This document shows positions 1-5,621 of a DNA stretch of 5,621 bases, one piece after another. The stretch spans positions 1-5,621 of the forward strand of contig CALJIF010000103.1 in NCBI GenBank assembly GCA_937974275.1, given 5' to 3'. Origin of the DNA: an uncultured Flavobacteriales bacterium. Its GTDB lineage: Bacteria > Bacteroidota > Bacteroidia > Palsa-965. The stretch's first letter is position 1; the number at the start of each line of letters is the position of its first letter. The notes beneath the pieces were generated by a model, which worked only from the letters and a program-made list of their open reading frames with translations, was not told where the DNA came from and did not search any database. Both the position numbers and the translations under genes were made by a program.

Positions 1-56
1 GGAGTGTAGCCGCATATTACACCGATTCCGAAAATAACTTTACCTATCAACGCTAG
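1..56 (+). pseudogene. Upstream piece of the BtuB-like TonB receptor, ending at an in-frame TAG
   Basis: Read in the same frame as the receptor ORF that follows (codons from base 3), this stretch gives SVAAYYTDSENNFTYQR and then a TAG stop at 54-56. The sequence Y-x-x-S-E-N-N-F is the kind of extracellular-loop segment found mid-barrel in BtuB-type receptors, and the frame continues after the stop with DTTAKDRIAHVSYNQRGIKV, again receptor-like. Frame is kept on both sides, so a single base substitution explains the stop better than an indel. The rest of the gene (signal peptide, TonB box, plug, first barrel strands) lies left of the window. It could be a true nonsense mutation or a sequencing or assembly error; the sequence cannot decide. 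TAG is used as an ordinary stop by three other genes here, so recoding is unlikely. Confidence 0.7.
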
Positions 57-143
57 GATACAACTGCGAAAGACCGAATTGCACATGTTTCGTATAATCA
101 ACGCGGTATCAAAGTAGATCACAGCCGGAAATTACCGGGCAAG

Positions 144-1343
144 ATGGGAACCTTATCGGTGCGATACTGGTATCATGAAAATTTCAGAAATATTCCACCA
201 ACACTCAATGAACAAACTTCTACCGCTTTTCAGTATGATCTTACATCACGATTAACCTGGCAATTGCAGAAGGAAGCGTTCGGAGGATTCTTTGTCTTTC
301 GACAAGGTTGGTTTTTGGAACGGATTAATTATAAGATTAATGACTATCGCGAGATTGATCATAATGTTGCTAATACTTTAATTTCTGACGTGGAGTTTAA
401 TCGGTATTTAGCGAAATGGAAATGGCATGTCGGAATTAATCATACACTTTCTGCAGGTAAGTCAGAATCGTATTCAGGAAATCCACTTATCAACAGAGTT
501 TCCTTGTTCGGCGGTGCAATCGTTAAATTGACCAATCGTTGGGAAGGTTCTGTTAATCTTCGTTCGGAATTGGTGAATGGTGAATTTGCACCTTTGACAT
601 TTGCATTAGGTTCAGAATATCGCGTTAATCCTTTGTTATCATTTTTAGTGAATGCATCCCGTGTTTATCGCGTACCAACATTTAACGACTTGTATTGGAG
701 CCCGGGAGGAAACCCCGAACTGATGCCGGAATCGGGTTACACCGGTGATGCTACTAGTGTTATTACTTTACATCCGTTTCAAAGTAAATTTCAATGTAAA
801 GTTGAAATAACAGTGTTCACGCGCCTGATGAAAAATCAAATAATCTGGTTACCGCAAGGCTCTTTTTGGACACCACGCAATTTAATGGAAGTGTGGAGCA
901 GGGGCATGGAAACTAACTGGAATTTGAATTACACAAAGAAGAAGTTTTTTATTCAGGCGGGGGTAGGAACGAATTACACGTTGGCTACTTCCATGAAACC
1001 TTTATCGGAAAATGATCAAAGTGTAGATCAACAACTGATTTATGTGCCCATGTATTCCGGCAACGGTAATTTTTTGATACGCTTTCAGCAGTTTGAGTTT
1101 AATTACACGTTATCATACACGGGATACCGTTATGTTTCAACAGATCATTATTCTTACCTGAATCCTTTCTGGTTGCACAATAGTTTCGTTTCCTATGTAT
1201 TTGAGGAACGCAACAAAATGACAATCCGATTGAACGGAGCTGTGGATAATATTACCAATACCACTTATCAAATTGTACAAAGCAGACCGATGCCGCTGCG
1301 TAGTTTCAGAATAGGAGCATCAATTACATTTAATTCAAAATAG
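144..1343 (+). CDS. TonB-dependent outer-membrane receptor, BtuB-like (C-terminal barrel; gene interrupted by an upstream in-frame stop)
   Basis: This is the C-terminal barrel of a TonB-dependent receptor, the outer-membrane channel that imports corrinoids, siderophores or similar ligands using TonB-ExbBD energy. Visible signatures are RNIPPT near residue 15, the hallmark RVPTFNDLYW...GNPELMPES at about 175-197, and a C-terminal segment with DNITNTTYQ and RPMPLRSFRIG, a pattern typical of Bacteroidota BtuB/vitamin-B12-type receptors. It ends in a short beta strand (IGASITFNSK) as outer-membrane barrels do. The ATG at 144 is only the first ATG after the in-frame TAG at 54-56. It has no signal peptide or clear ribosome site, so it is not a credible native start. 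The true gene begins left of the window and should be read as one frame through 3-1343. The DUF4465 gene follows after 2 bp. The corrinoid substrate is inferred from the neighbours; a siderophore or other ligand remains possible. Confidence 0.85.
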   Translation: MGTLSVRYWYHENFRNIPPTLNEQTSTAFQYDLTSRLTWQLQKEAFGGFFVFRQGWFLERINYKINDYREIDHNVANTLISDVEFNRYLAKWKWHVGINHTLSAGKSESYSGNPLINRVSLFGGAIVKLTNRWEGSVNLRSELVNGEFAPLTFALGSEYRVNPLLSFLVNASRVYRVPTFNDLYWSPGGNPELMPESGYTGDATSVITLHPFQSKFQCKVEITVFTRLMKNQIIWLPQGSFWTPRNLMEVWSRGMETNWNLNYTKKKFFIQAGVGTNYTLATSMKPLSENDQSVDQQLIYVPMYSGNGNFLIRFQQFEFNYTLSYTGYRYVSTDHYSYLNPFWLHNSFVSYVFEERNKMTIRLNGAVDNITNTTYQIVQSRPMPLRSFRIGASITFNSK

Positions 1344-1345
1344 CT

Positions 1346-2320
1346 ATGAAAAAAAATCTATCCCTCCTTGCATTGTTATTAATTCAGTTCGTGCATGGAC
1401 AAACCGTTGCTGATTTCGAAAATTTCAATTTTCCTGTTGATACCTTTTGGAATGGGAGTTCACAGCCATTGGGTACAACTTTTACTTCCGGGAATGTGAT
1501 CATGGAAAATTACTTTGATACCGCGTTCGGAGGTTATTGGACGCAGGGTTGGGCATACAGCACGATGATGGATAGTTCAACTTCGGGATATGGAAATTTA
1601 TATGCTGCAAAGGCGTTAACCGGTTATAATAATTCATTAACCTACGTTGTGGGACAACAAAACGCTAAAGTCATGCTGTCGGGTAATGCCTTTGGAGGTG
1701 TAGTTAGTGGTTGTTACGTTACGAATGCTACCTATCCCGCAAATAGTATGCGCGATGGTGATATGTTTGCCAAAAAGTTTGGTGGTGTTTCGGGTAATGA
1801 CCCGGATTTTTTCAAGCTAACTATTCGTGGTTGGTTTGGCGGACAAGTTGTTACGGATAGCGTAGAATTTTATTTAGCGGATTATCGTTTTACAAATAAT
1901 GCTCAGGATTGTATTGTCACTGATTGGCAATGGGTTGATTTGTCTTCTTTAGGTAATGTAGATAGTTTGTGGTTTACATTATCATCCAGCGATGTGGGTG
2001 CGTTCGGTATCAATACGCCTTTGTTTTTCTGCGCAGATCACTTTATCACGGCTGATAGCCCAATGACGATTTTGGAAAGTCGTGACGATAATACACTCGC
2101 AGCGTATCCGAATCCGTTTGATCATCAATTGACGATAGAAACTGTTACTACAAATGGAACGATTACCATAACTGATATTTCGGGTCGTGTAGTATTTACT
2201 CAACAGATCAATCAGCTTGGCCCGGTAAATTTGGATTTGTCGTATTTATCATCCGGGGTTTACACGCTTTCTGTAATTTCAACTTCTGAACAAAGTGCAG
2301 TACGAATCATTAAACGATAA
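1346..2320 (+). CDS. DUF4465-domain surface protein with T9SS type A sorting domain
   Basis: A secreted protein of 324 residues. Residues 1-18 form a signal peptide (MKKN, then a Leu-rich core) cut before Gln19. Residues about 20-235 are a DUF4465 domain: WTQGWAYS (65-72), GCYVTNATY (122-130), SMRDGDMFAKKFGG (134-147), NDPDFFKLTIRGW (151-163) and a closing FFCADHF (227-233) fit the family. Residues about 250-324 are a T9SS type A C-terminal domain (AAYPNPF at 252-258, ISGRVV at 278-283, SSGVYTLSV at 302-310), which directs export by the type IX system and usually anchoring on the cell surface. DUF4465 proteins are often encoded beside BtuB-type receptors in Bacteroidota, so a role in surface capture of a corrinoid for the preceding receptor is inferred, not shown. 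It starts 2 bp after the receptor stop and abuts the next gene, indicating one operon. Confidence 0.88.
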   Translation: MKKNLSLLALLLIQFVHGQTVADFENFNFPVDTFWNGSSQPLGTTFTSGNVIMENYFDTAFGGYWTQGWAYSTMMDSSTSGYGNLYAAKALTGYNNSLTYVVGQQNAKVMLSGNAFGGVVSGCYVTNATYPANSMRDGDMFAKKFGGVSGNDPDFFKLTIRGWFGGQVVTDSVEFYLADYRFTNNAQDCIVTDWQWVDLSSLGNVDSLWFTLSSSDVGAFGINTPLFFCADHFITADSPMTILESRDDNTLAAYPNPFDHQLTIETVTTNGTITITDISGRVVFTQQINQLGPVNLDLSYLSSGVYTLSVISTSEQSAVRIIKR

Positions 2321-3298
2321 ATGACCTTGTTACATCGACTGGCAATATTGGTAATACCGGTGCTATCATATTTTAATGATGTACGGGCACAGTTTGCGCC
2401 ACCTGCAGGACAACCGGGAAGTACCGCAATTTATAAAGATAGCAGCATCATTGTGGGTTGGGCAACTTCATGTACGTTGCAGCCGGGTTGGCAAGATGCG
2501 AGCAATACTTCTTTAGGTTATGCAGCTGCCGGCGATAGTTCAATGGCTACAGGACCCGCAGGTACTAATGGAACAGTGAGTTTGGGCGATGGTGGTTGCG
2601 CTATTGTCACATTTAACTTTCCTATTTACAACGGACCCGGATTTGATTTTTGTGTTTTCGAAAATGCCTTCGATGATTTGTTTTTAGAGTTGGCATTTGT
2701 GGAAGTCAGCAGTGATGGTATCAATTATTTTCGTTTTCCTGCAACGTCTTATACACAAGATTCAACGCAGACTTCATCCTTCGGGTATACCGATGCCACA
2801 AAAATTGATAACCTCGCCGGGAAGTATCGTGTGAATTATGGGACACCGTTTGATCTCGAATTATTATCCAATATTCCGGGGCTTGATGTCAACGCTATAA
2901 CGCATATCAAAATTTGTGATGTTCTGGGTAGTGTCAACTCTGCATATGCAACATTCGATCAATACGGGAACAAGGTCAATGATCCTTGGCCAACACCATT
3001 TCCTTCTTCCGGATTTGATCTTGATGCCGTAGGTGCAATTCATTTAGCAACGGGAGTTCAGGAGATTCAAAATAGTATTGTCAATGTCTATCCGAATCCT
3101 ACTGCGAATAGTATTGAAATTCGTGAAGTTGGTTACGTGACAATTACCGATGTGAATGGAAGAGTAGTGCATGCGGCGTGGAATGATGAGAATACAAAAC
3201 CAATCCGGACACAAGACTGGCCCAACGGATTGTATTTTCTTGCATTACAAAATTCTTTCGGTGTAAAATCGGGTAAACTAATTGTGCAACATGACTAG
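2321..3298 (+). CDS. Secreted 'FDLDAVG'-family surface protein with T9SS type A sorting domain
   Basis: A 325-residue secreted protein. Residues 1-23 are a signal peptide ending VRA, with Gln24 as the likely mature N terminus. The central domain (about 30-243) has a recognisable conserved pattern: SLGDGGCAIVTF (87-98), GPGFDFCVFENAF (105-117), ELAFVEVSSDGINYFRFP (123-140), NLAGKY (164-169), GTPFDLELL (174-182), ITHIKICDVLGS (193-204), and DPWPTPFPSSGFDLDAVGAIH (221-241). This pattern recurs in cell-surface proteins of several bacterial phyla; I do not recall a named function. It looks all-beta, perhaps a jelly-roll or galactose-binding-like fold (inference). Residues about 253-325 are a T9SS type A tail (VNVYPNPT at 254-261, DVNGRVV at 277-283, PNGLYFLAL at 301-309). 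Its ATG follows directly on the TAA of the DUF4465 gene, and its last 8 bases contain the start of the lipoprotein gene. The setting suggests it is a partner of the receptor, perhaps a second ligand-binding protein. Confidence 0.85.
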   Translation: MTLLHRLAILVIPVLSYFNDVRAQFAPPAGQPGSTAIYKDSSIIVGWATSCTLQPGWQDASNTSLGYAAAGDSSMATGPAGTNGTVSLGDGGCAIVTFNFPIYNGPGFDFCVFENAFDDLFLELAFVEVSSDGINYFRFPATSYTQDSTQTSSFGYTDATKIDNLAGKYRVNYGTPFDLELLSNIPGLDVNAITHIKICDVLGSVNSAYATFDQYGNKVNDPWPTPFPSSGFDLDAVGAIHLATGVQEIQNSIVNVYPNPTANSIEIREVGYVTITDVNGRVVHAAWNDENTKPIRTQDWPNGLYFLALQNSFGVKSGKLIVQHD

Positions 3299-4319
3299 AG
3301 TTGGATTTTTTTTCGCGTTGATTGTTGCGCTAACGTCTTGCAGAAAGGATGTGCCTCCGGACCCGCCCGTTACGGTTTTTCAGCCGAATAATGCGCGGGT
3401 ATACGTAATCAATGAAGGTAATTTTCAATTCGGAAACGCCGGTGTTTCTTCGTTTGATTTGGTGAATGGAACTGTAGTGGAAGATGTATTCAGCGCAGTG
3501 AATGGAACCGCGTTAGGTGACGTAGGGCAATCCGGAATAATTCATAATAATAAGTTGTACATCGTAGTCAACAATTCCGGAAAGATTGTGGTTGTTGATC
3601 CTCAAACGTTTCAACTGCAGCAAACGATTACGGGTTTCGTTTCGCCACGGTTTGTGCTACCGGTAAGTTCAAGCAAGTTTTATGTCAGTGATTTGTACAG
3701 CGATCATATTTCCATTTTAAATCCGGTAACGAATCAAATTACAGGAACTATTTCTTGCGGAGGCTGGAGTGAAAAGATGATGTTGTTAAACGGAAAAGTG
3801 TACGTGACCAATGTAACAAAACGATTTTTGTACATTATTGATCCTACATTGGATGTTGTACAGGACAGTATTGATATAGGTTTGGGAGCATCATCGCTGG
3901 TAGAAGATGTGAACGGAAAATTGTGGGTATTGGCAAGCGGTAGTGCTACACAAAATGAAACCGGACAATTGCATTGTATCGATCCTGTTAGTGATTCCAT
4001 TGTAGTAACTCATATTTTTTCGGGAGTACAACATCCTATGCAATTGGCGATTAGTGCAAACCGAACAACGTTATATTACATCAACGATGACGTGTATAGT
4101 ATGCCGATAACAGGTTCATTACCGACTTCACCTTTGATTCCTGCAGGAGGTCGCAACTGGTATAGCCTGGATGTTCATCCAACAACAGGAGAGTTGTTTG
4201 TCGGTGATGCTATCGACTATGTGCAACGAGGACGAGTTTACCGTTTTACTGCTCAGGGTGTGGAATTGTCGAATGGATTATGCGGTGTAATTCCCGCAGC
4301 ATTTATTTTCCCTTACTAA
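3291..4319 (+). CDS. DUF5074/YncE-like beta-propeller lipoprotein (BtuG-like)
   Basis: A 342-residue outer-membrane lipoprotein predicted to fold as a beta-propeller. The signal peptide has a lipobox ALTSC with the acylated Cys17. The mature end CRKD has Lys at +3 and Asp at +4, a partial match to Bacteroidota lipoprotein surface-export signals. The start of the domain, ARVYVINEGNFQFGNAGVSS (35-54), then NGTALGDVGQS (71-81) and KLYIVVNNSGKIVVVDPQTF (88-107), is characteristic of DUF5074, the family related to BtuG, the surface cobalamin-binding partner of BtuB in Bacteroides. Blade-like repeats follow: KFYVSDLYSDHISILNP, KVYVTNVTKRFLYIIDP, KLWVLASG...LHCIDP, LYYINDDVYSM and ELFVGDAIDY. ATG 3291 is chosen over an in-frame TTG at 3282 because it gives a clean lipoprotein signal and overlaps the previous gene by only 8 bp, suggesting coupled translation. 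Its TAA overlaps the stop of the convergent gene. Corrinoid binding is inferred from family and context. Confidence 0.87.
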   Translation: MTRVGFFFALIVALTSCRKDVPPDPPVTVFQPNNARVYVINEGNFQFGNAGVSSFDLVNGTVVEDVFSAVNGTALGDVGQSGIIHNNKLYIVVNNSGKIVVVDPQTFQLQQTITGFVSPRFVLPVSSSKFYVSDLYSDHISILNPVTNQITGTISCGGWSEKMMLLNGKVYVTNVTKRFLYIIDPTLDVVQDSIDIGLGASSLVEDVNGKLWVLASGSATQNETGQLHCIDPVSDSIVVTHIFSGVQHPMQLAISANRTTLYYINDDVYSMPITGSLPTSPLIPAGGRNWYSLDVHPTTGELFVGDAIDYVQRGRVYRFTAQGVELSNGLCGVIPAAFIFPY

Positions 4320-5065
4320 TTCGTTGAATTGGATTTCCGTAAATCCACGTTATAAGTTATTGCAACTTGTACTGTATGATTGCTTTCAACGTGAATACCA
4401 TCAGCTTTGAAAATAGCTTGGTGTAAATATCCTAATTGTACATTTCCTGCTTTTGAAAATTGATAACCGAAACCTCCGTAGGCTCGATTCTGATCGTATA
4501 TGTTGTATTTGATATTTTTTCCGAAGTTGATCCATACTTCATTGTTCAATGCAACAAACCAGGTGTTTGATTCAATTTTATCGGTGTTAAGTGCGATTAA
4601 TGTTTGAAAACGATAACGAATACGATTGAAGTACATGGTTTGTGCCGGAGTGCTGTCGGAAGCGAATGCTTCCACCCAACGTTGTTCCAAGCGATAACGA
4701 TGCTGCAATGTAGCACGTGACAATTGTTGTGTAAGATGTAATTGTTGCCATGTTCTGTTTTCCTGATACGCCTTAGTTGCAGGCAGTTTACCGTATCGAT
4801 CGGTATAAATCCATGCGTAACCTGCGGTTATCATCACGTTATCATTGAGCCTATAATCAATTCCTGTTCGTGCTAATGTTTGTTGGGTTTCCGGAAGCCA
4901 GTTGGCTCGTCGCAATTGCAGTTCCGTGTGTATTCCCCATTTTTCGGTGATGCGATGATTGCCGAAATAGTTGTACCAAGCGTGAGCATTTTCAACTGTA
5001 CGACGTGTTTGGCTACACAATTGGGATGGCAATAGAATTATGAGTGCAAATATGATTCTGGTCAT
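4316..5065 (-). CDS. DUF2490-domain outer-membrane beta-strand protein
   Basis: A 249-residue protein with an N-terminal signal peptide (MTRIIFALIILLPSQLCS, cut before Gln19). The Cys at 17 is not in a proper lipobox, so type I cleavage is preferred. The mature part alternates charged and aromatic residues in the manner of an outer-membrane barrel and fits DUF2490: HAWYNYFGNHRITEKWGIH (28-46), RTGIDYRLNDNVMITAGYAW (66-85), NRTWQQL (103-109), HRYRLEQRW (122-130), YFNRIRYRF (145-153), NNEVWINFGK (174-183), RAYGGFGYQF (194-203), VQLGYLHQA (209-217). The biochemical role of DUF2490 is unknown to me. It converges on the propeller gene, sharing 4 bp at the stop codons, and is divergent from the kelch gene. 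It is therefore transcribed apart from the uptake operon, from the 90-bp intergenic region that holds a CRP-type palindrome. ATG 5065 is the natural start because the signal peptide begins there. Confidence 0.87.
   Translation of the reverse strand: MTRIIFALIILLPSQLCSQTRRTVENAHAWYNYFGNHRITEKWGIHTELQLRRANWLPETQQTLARTGIDYRLNDNVMITAGYAWIYTDRYGKLPATKAYQENRTWQQLHLTQQLSRATLQHRYRLEQRWVEAFASDSTPAQTMYFNRIRYRFQTLIALNTDKIESNTWFVALNNEVWINFGKNIKYNIYDQNRAYGGFGYQFSKAGNVQLGYLHQAIFKADGIHVESNHTVQVAITYNVDLRKSNSTN
4330..4347 (+). terminator. Small hairpin 11 nt past the operon's last stop; possible terminator
   Basis: TGGATTT-CCGT-AAATCCA forms a perfect 7-bp stem with a 4-nt loop, starting 11 nt after the TAA that ends the propeller lipoprotein gene. 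No T-run follows (CGTTATAAG), so it is not a classical intrinsic terminator. The same bases encode the D-L-R-K-S-N tail of the convergent DUF2490 gene, so the symmetry may be chance. Its position is right for ending or protecting the operon mRNA. Confidence 0.3.
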
Positions 5066-5077
5066 GAATAGCTATTC
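5066..5077. repeat. 12-bp perfect palindrome abutting the DUF2490 start codon
   Basis: GAATAGCTATTC is identical to its own reverse complement and lies immediately upstream of the ATG of the minus-strand DUF2490 gene, in its 5' leader. It could be a regulator half-dimer site or a small mRNA structure that limits initiation, or a chance symmetry in AT-rich sequence. No clear Shine-Dalgarno sequence is present for this gene; the nearest purine stretch is GGAAGAA, read on the minus strand. Confidence 0.3.
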
Positions 5078-5087
5078 TTCCGATTAA

Positions 5088-5103
5088 TGTGATCAACATC
5101 ACA
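5088..5103. promoter_or_regulatory. CRP/FNR-family operator-like palindrome TGTGA-N6-TCACA
   Basis: The bases read TGTGAT-CAAC-ATCACA, two perfect 6-bp inverted arms around 4 bp. This equals the core consensus of CRP-family sites (TGTGA-N6-TCACA), with flanking AA on the left as in the extended consensus. It lies in the 90-bp region between the divergent DUF2490 and kelch genes, its centre about 30 bp upstream of the DUF2490 ATG and about 60 bp upstream of the kelch ATG. That spacing would suit activation of the kelch gene and a blocking or close role on the DUF2490 side (inference). Which CRP/FNR-type regulator would bind in this organism is unknown. Confidence 0.5.
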
Positions 5104-5117
5104 GATGAAGGTGATGC

Positions 5118-5139
5118 AGTGCACGTTCTTTGTTGCACT
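5118..5139. repeat. Inverted repeat AGTGCA-N10-TGCACT upstream of the kelch gene
   Basis: AGTGCA at 5118-5123 is mirrored by TGCACT at 5134-5139 around 10 bp. It ends 16 bp before the kelch ATG, so it overlaps the probable promoter or leader of that gene. It may be a second operator or a weak hairpin; six-base arms with a ten-base gap can also occur by chance. Confidence 0.25.
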
Positions 5140-5155
5140 AATAATACGAAAGTCT

Positions 5156-5621
5156 ATGCGTTTACTTTTTATTTTAACTTTTGTTATCAATTTAACAGCA
5201 GTTCATGCTCAGGTTCCGTTTGAAATTCAACTGGAATCGGATTCCATTAACGGCTTGCCGGGTTTGCATTCGTATGCTTTTGGCAAGCATAACGGGAAAT
5301 GGATCATTATTGGTGGAAGAACGAATGGTCTTCATGGATTTCAACCGCCTAATGCGTTTCCGTACAGCGGCCAAAACACACGAGTGTACGTTGTAGATCC
5401 GATCGCTGAAACTGTTCAGTCTTCGGATTTGTCCGTTTTGAATGCTGCTATTTTTGAGCAAGTGATTTCCGGTAATATGCAGTTTATTCAGCGAGATACC
5501 GTGTTGTATTTTTTCGGTGGATATGGTTACAGTGTTACAGCAGGCGATCACATGACTTATCCCGGTGTAGTGGCGATCAATCTTCCACATTTAGTAAATG
5601 CAGTTCAAGTAAATCATTCAA
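5156..5621 (+). CDS. Secreted kelch-type repeat protein (5' part, runs off the right edge)
   Basis: An open frame from ATG 5156 continues without a stop to the window end (155 whole codons seen). It starts with a signal peptide, MRLLFILTFVINLTAVHA, cut before Gln19. The mature protein opens VPFEIQLESDSINGLPGLHS, then HNGKWIIIGGRTNGLHGF (45-62) and DTVLYFFGGYGYS (114-126). The hydrophobic strand followed by Gly-Gly is the hallmark of kelch blades, so a secreted beta-propeller is likely. This opening is one I recognise from Bacteroidota kelch proteins, many of which end in a T9SS sorting domain; the C terminus is outside the window, so that cannot be checked here. Function is unknown. It is divergent from the DUF2490 gene, sharing a 90-bp control region with a CRP-type palindrome. 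ATG 5156 is chosen because it begins the signal peptide directly; only a weak purine patch (GAAAG) precedes it. Confidence 0.82.
   Translation, partial: MRLLFILTFVINLTAVHAQVPFEIQLESDSINGLPGLHSYAFGKHNGKWIIIGGRTNGLHGFQPPNAFPYSGQNTRVYVVDPIAETVQSSDLSVLNAAIFEQVISGNMQFIQRDTVLYFFGGYGYSVTAGDHMTYPGVVAINLPHLVNAVQVNHS

Noticed and set aside
54..56. Stop-codon recoding of TAG (amber suppression or an alternative genetic code)
   Set aside because: TAG ends the receptor, the FDLDAVG protein and the DUF2490 gene at natural family C termini, so it acts as a normal stop here.
1..143. A cobalamin riboswitch upstream of the first ATG
   Set aside because: These bases translate as receptor coding sequence on both sides of the stop, so this is not a leader region; any riboswitch would be left of the window.
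1982..2203. A 73-codon minus-strand open frame
   Set aside because: It is antisense to the end of the DUF4465 gene and its T9SS tail, with a low-quality translation.
3282..3290. TTG at 3282 as start of the propeller lipoprotein
   Set aside because: It only adds three residues before ATG 3291. The ATG gives a normal lipoprotein signal peptide (MTRVGFFF...LTSC) and a smaller overlap with the previous gene.
3734..4000. An 88-codon minus-strand open frame
   Set aside because: It is antisense to the propeller lipoprotein and has no recognisable protein features.
5205..5396. A 63-codon plus-strand open frame
   Set aside because: It overlaps the kelch CDS in another frame, while the kelch frame gives a signal peptide and kelch motifs.
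5192..5590. A 132-codon minus-strand open frame
   Set aside because: It lies wholly within the kelch CDS on the opposite strand; its translation has no signal peptide, domain pattern or family resemblance.

Overview
The window looks like a chromosomal segment of an AT-leaning Bacteroidota bacterium, probably an environmental Flavobacteriales-type lineage. The evidence is a TonB-dependent outer-membrane receptor, two proteins ending in type A sorting domains of the type IX secretion system (T9SS: YPNP motif, GRVV, short beta-rich tail), a DUF5074/YncE-like beta-propeller lipoprotein, a DUF2490 protein, and several signal peptides cleaved just before a Gln. No genus can be fixed from this sequence alone. 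There are no RNA genes, CRISPR arrays or insertion sequences.

Positions 1-4319 (+ strand) hold four tightly packed genes: a TonB-dependent receptor of BtuB type (3' part only, the gene enters from the left edge), a DUF4465 protein with a T9SS tail, a second T9SS-tailed surface protein of the 'FDLDAVG' family, and a surface lipoprotein of the DUF5074/BtuG-like propeller family. Spacings are 2 bp, 0 bp and an 8-bp overlap, so this is one operon. By analogy with the BtuB-BtuG system of Bacteroides, it most likely captures and imports a corrinoid such as vitamin B12: surface proteins bind the ligand and hand it to the receptor, which transports it with energy from TonB. This function is inferred from family and gene order. 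The cobalamin riboswitch that often precedes such operons would lie to the left of the window. The receptor reading frame carries an in-frame TAG at 54-56, so the gene is either a recent nonsense pseudogene or affected by a base error; the other three genes are intact.

Positions 4316-5065 (- strand) encode a DUF2490 outer-membrane beta-strand protein that converges on the operon, the two stop codons sharing bases. Positions 5066-5155 form a 90-bp divergent intergenic region with a perfect CRP/FNR-type palindrome (TGTGA-N6-TCACA) and two smaller dyads. Positions 5156-5621 (+ strand) are the start of a secreted kelch-type protein that runs off the right edge.
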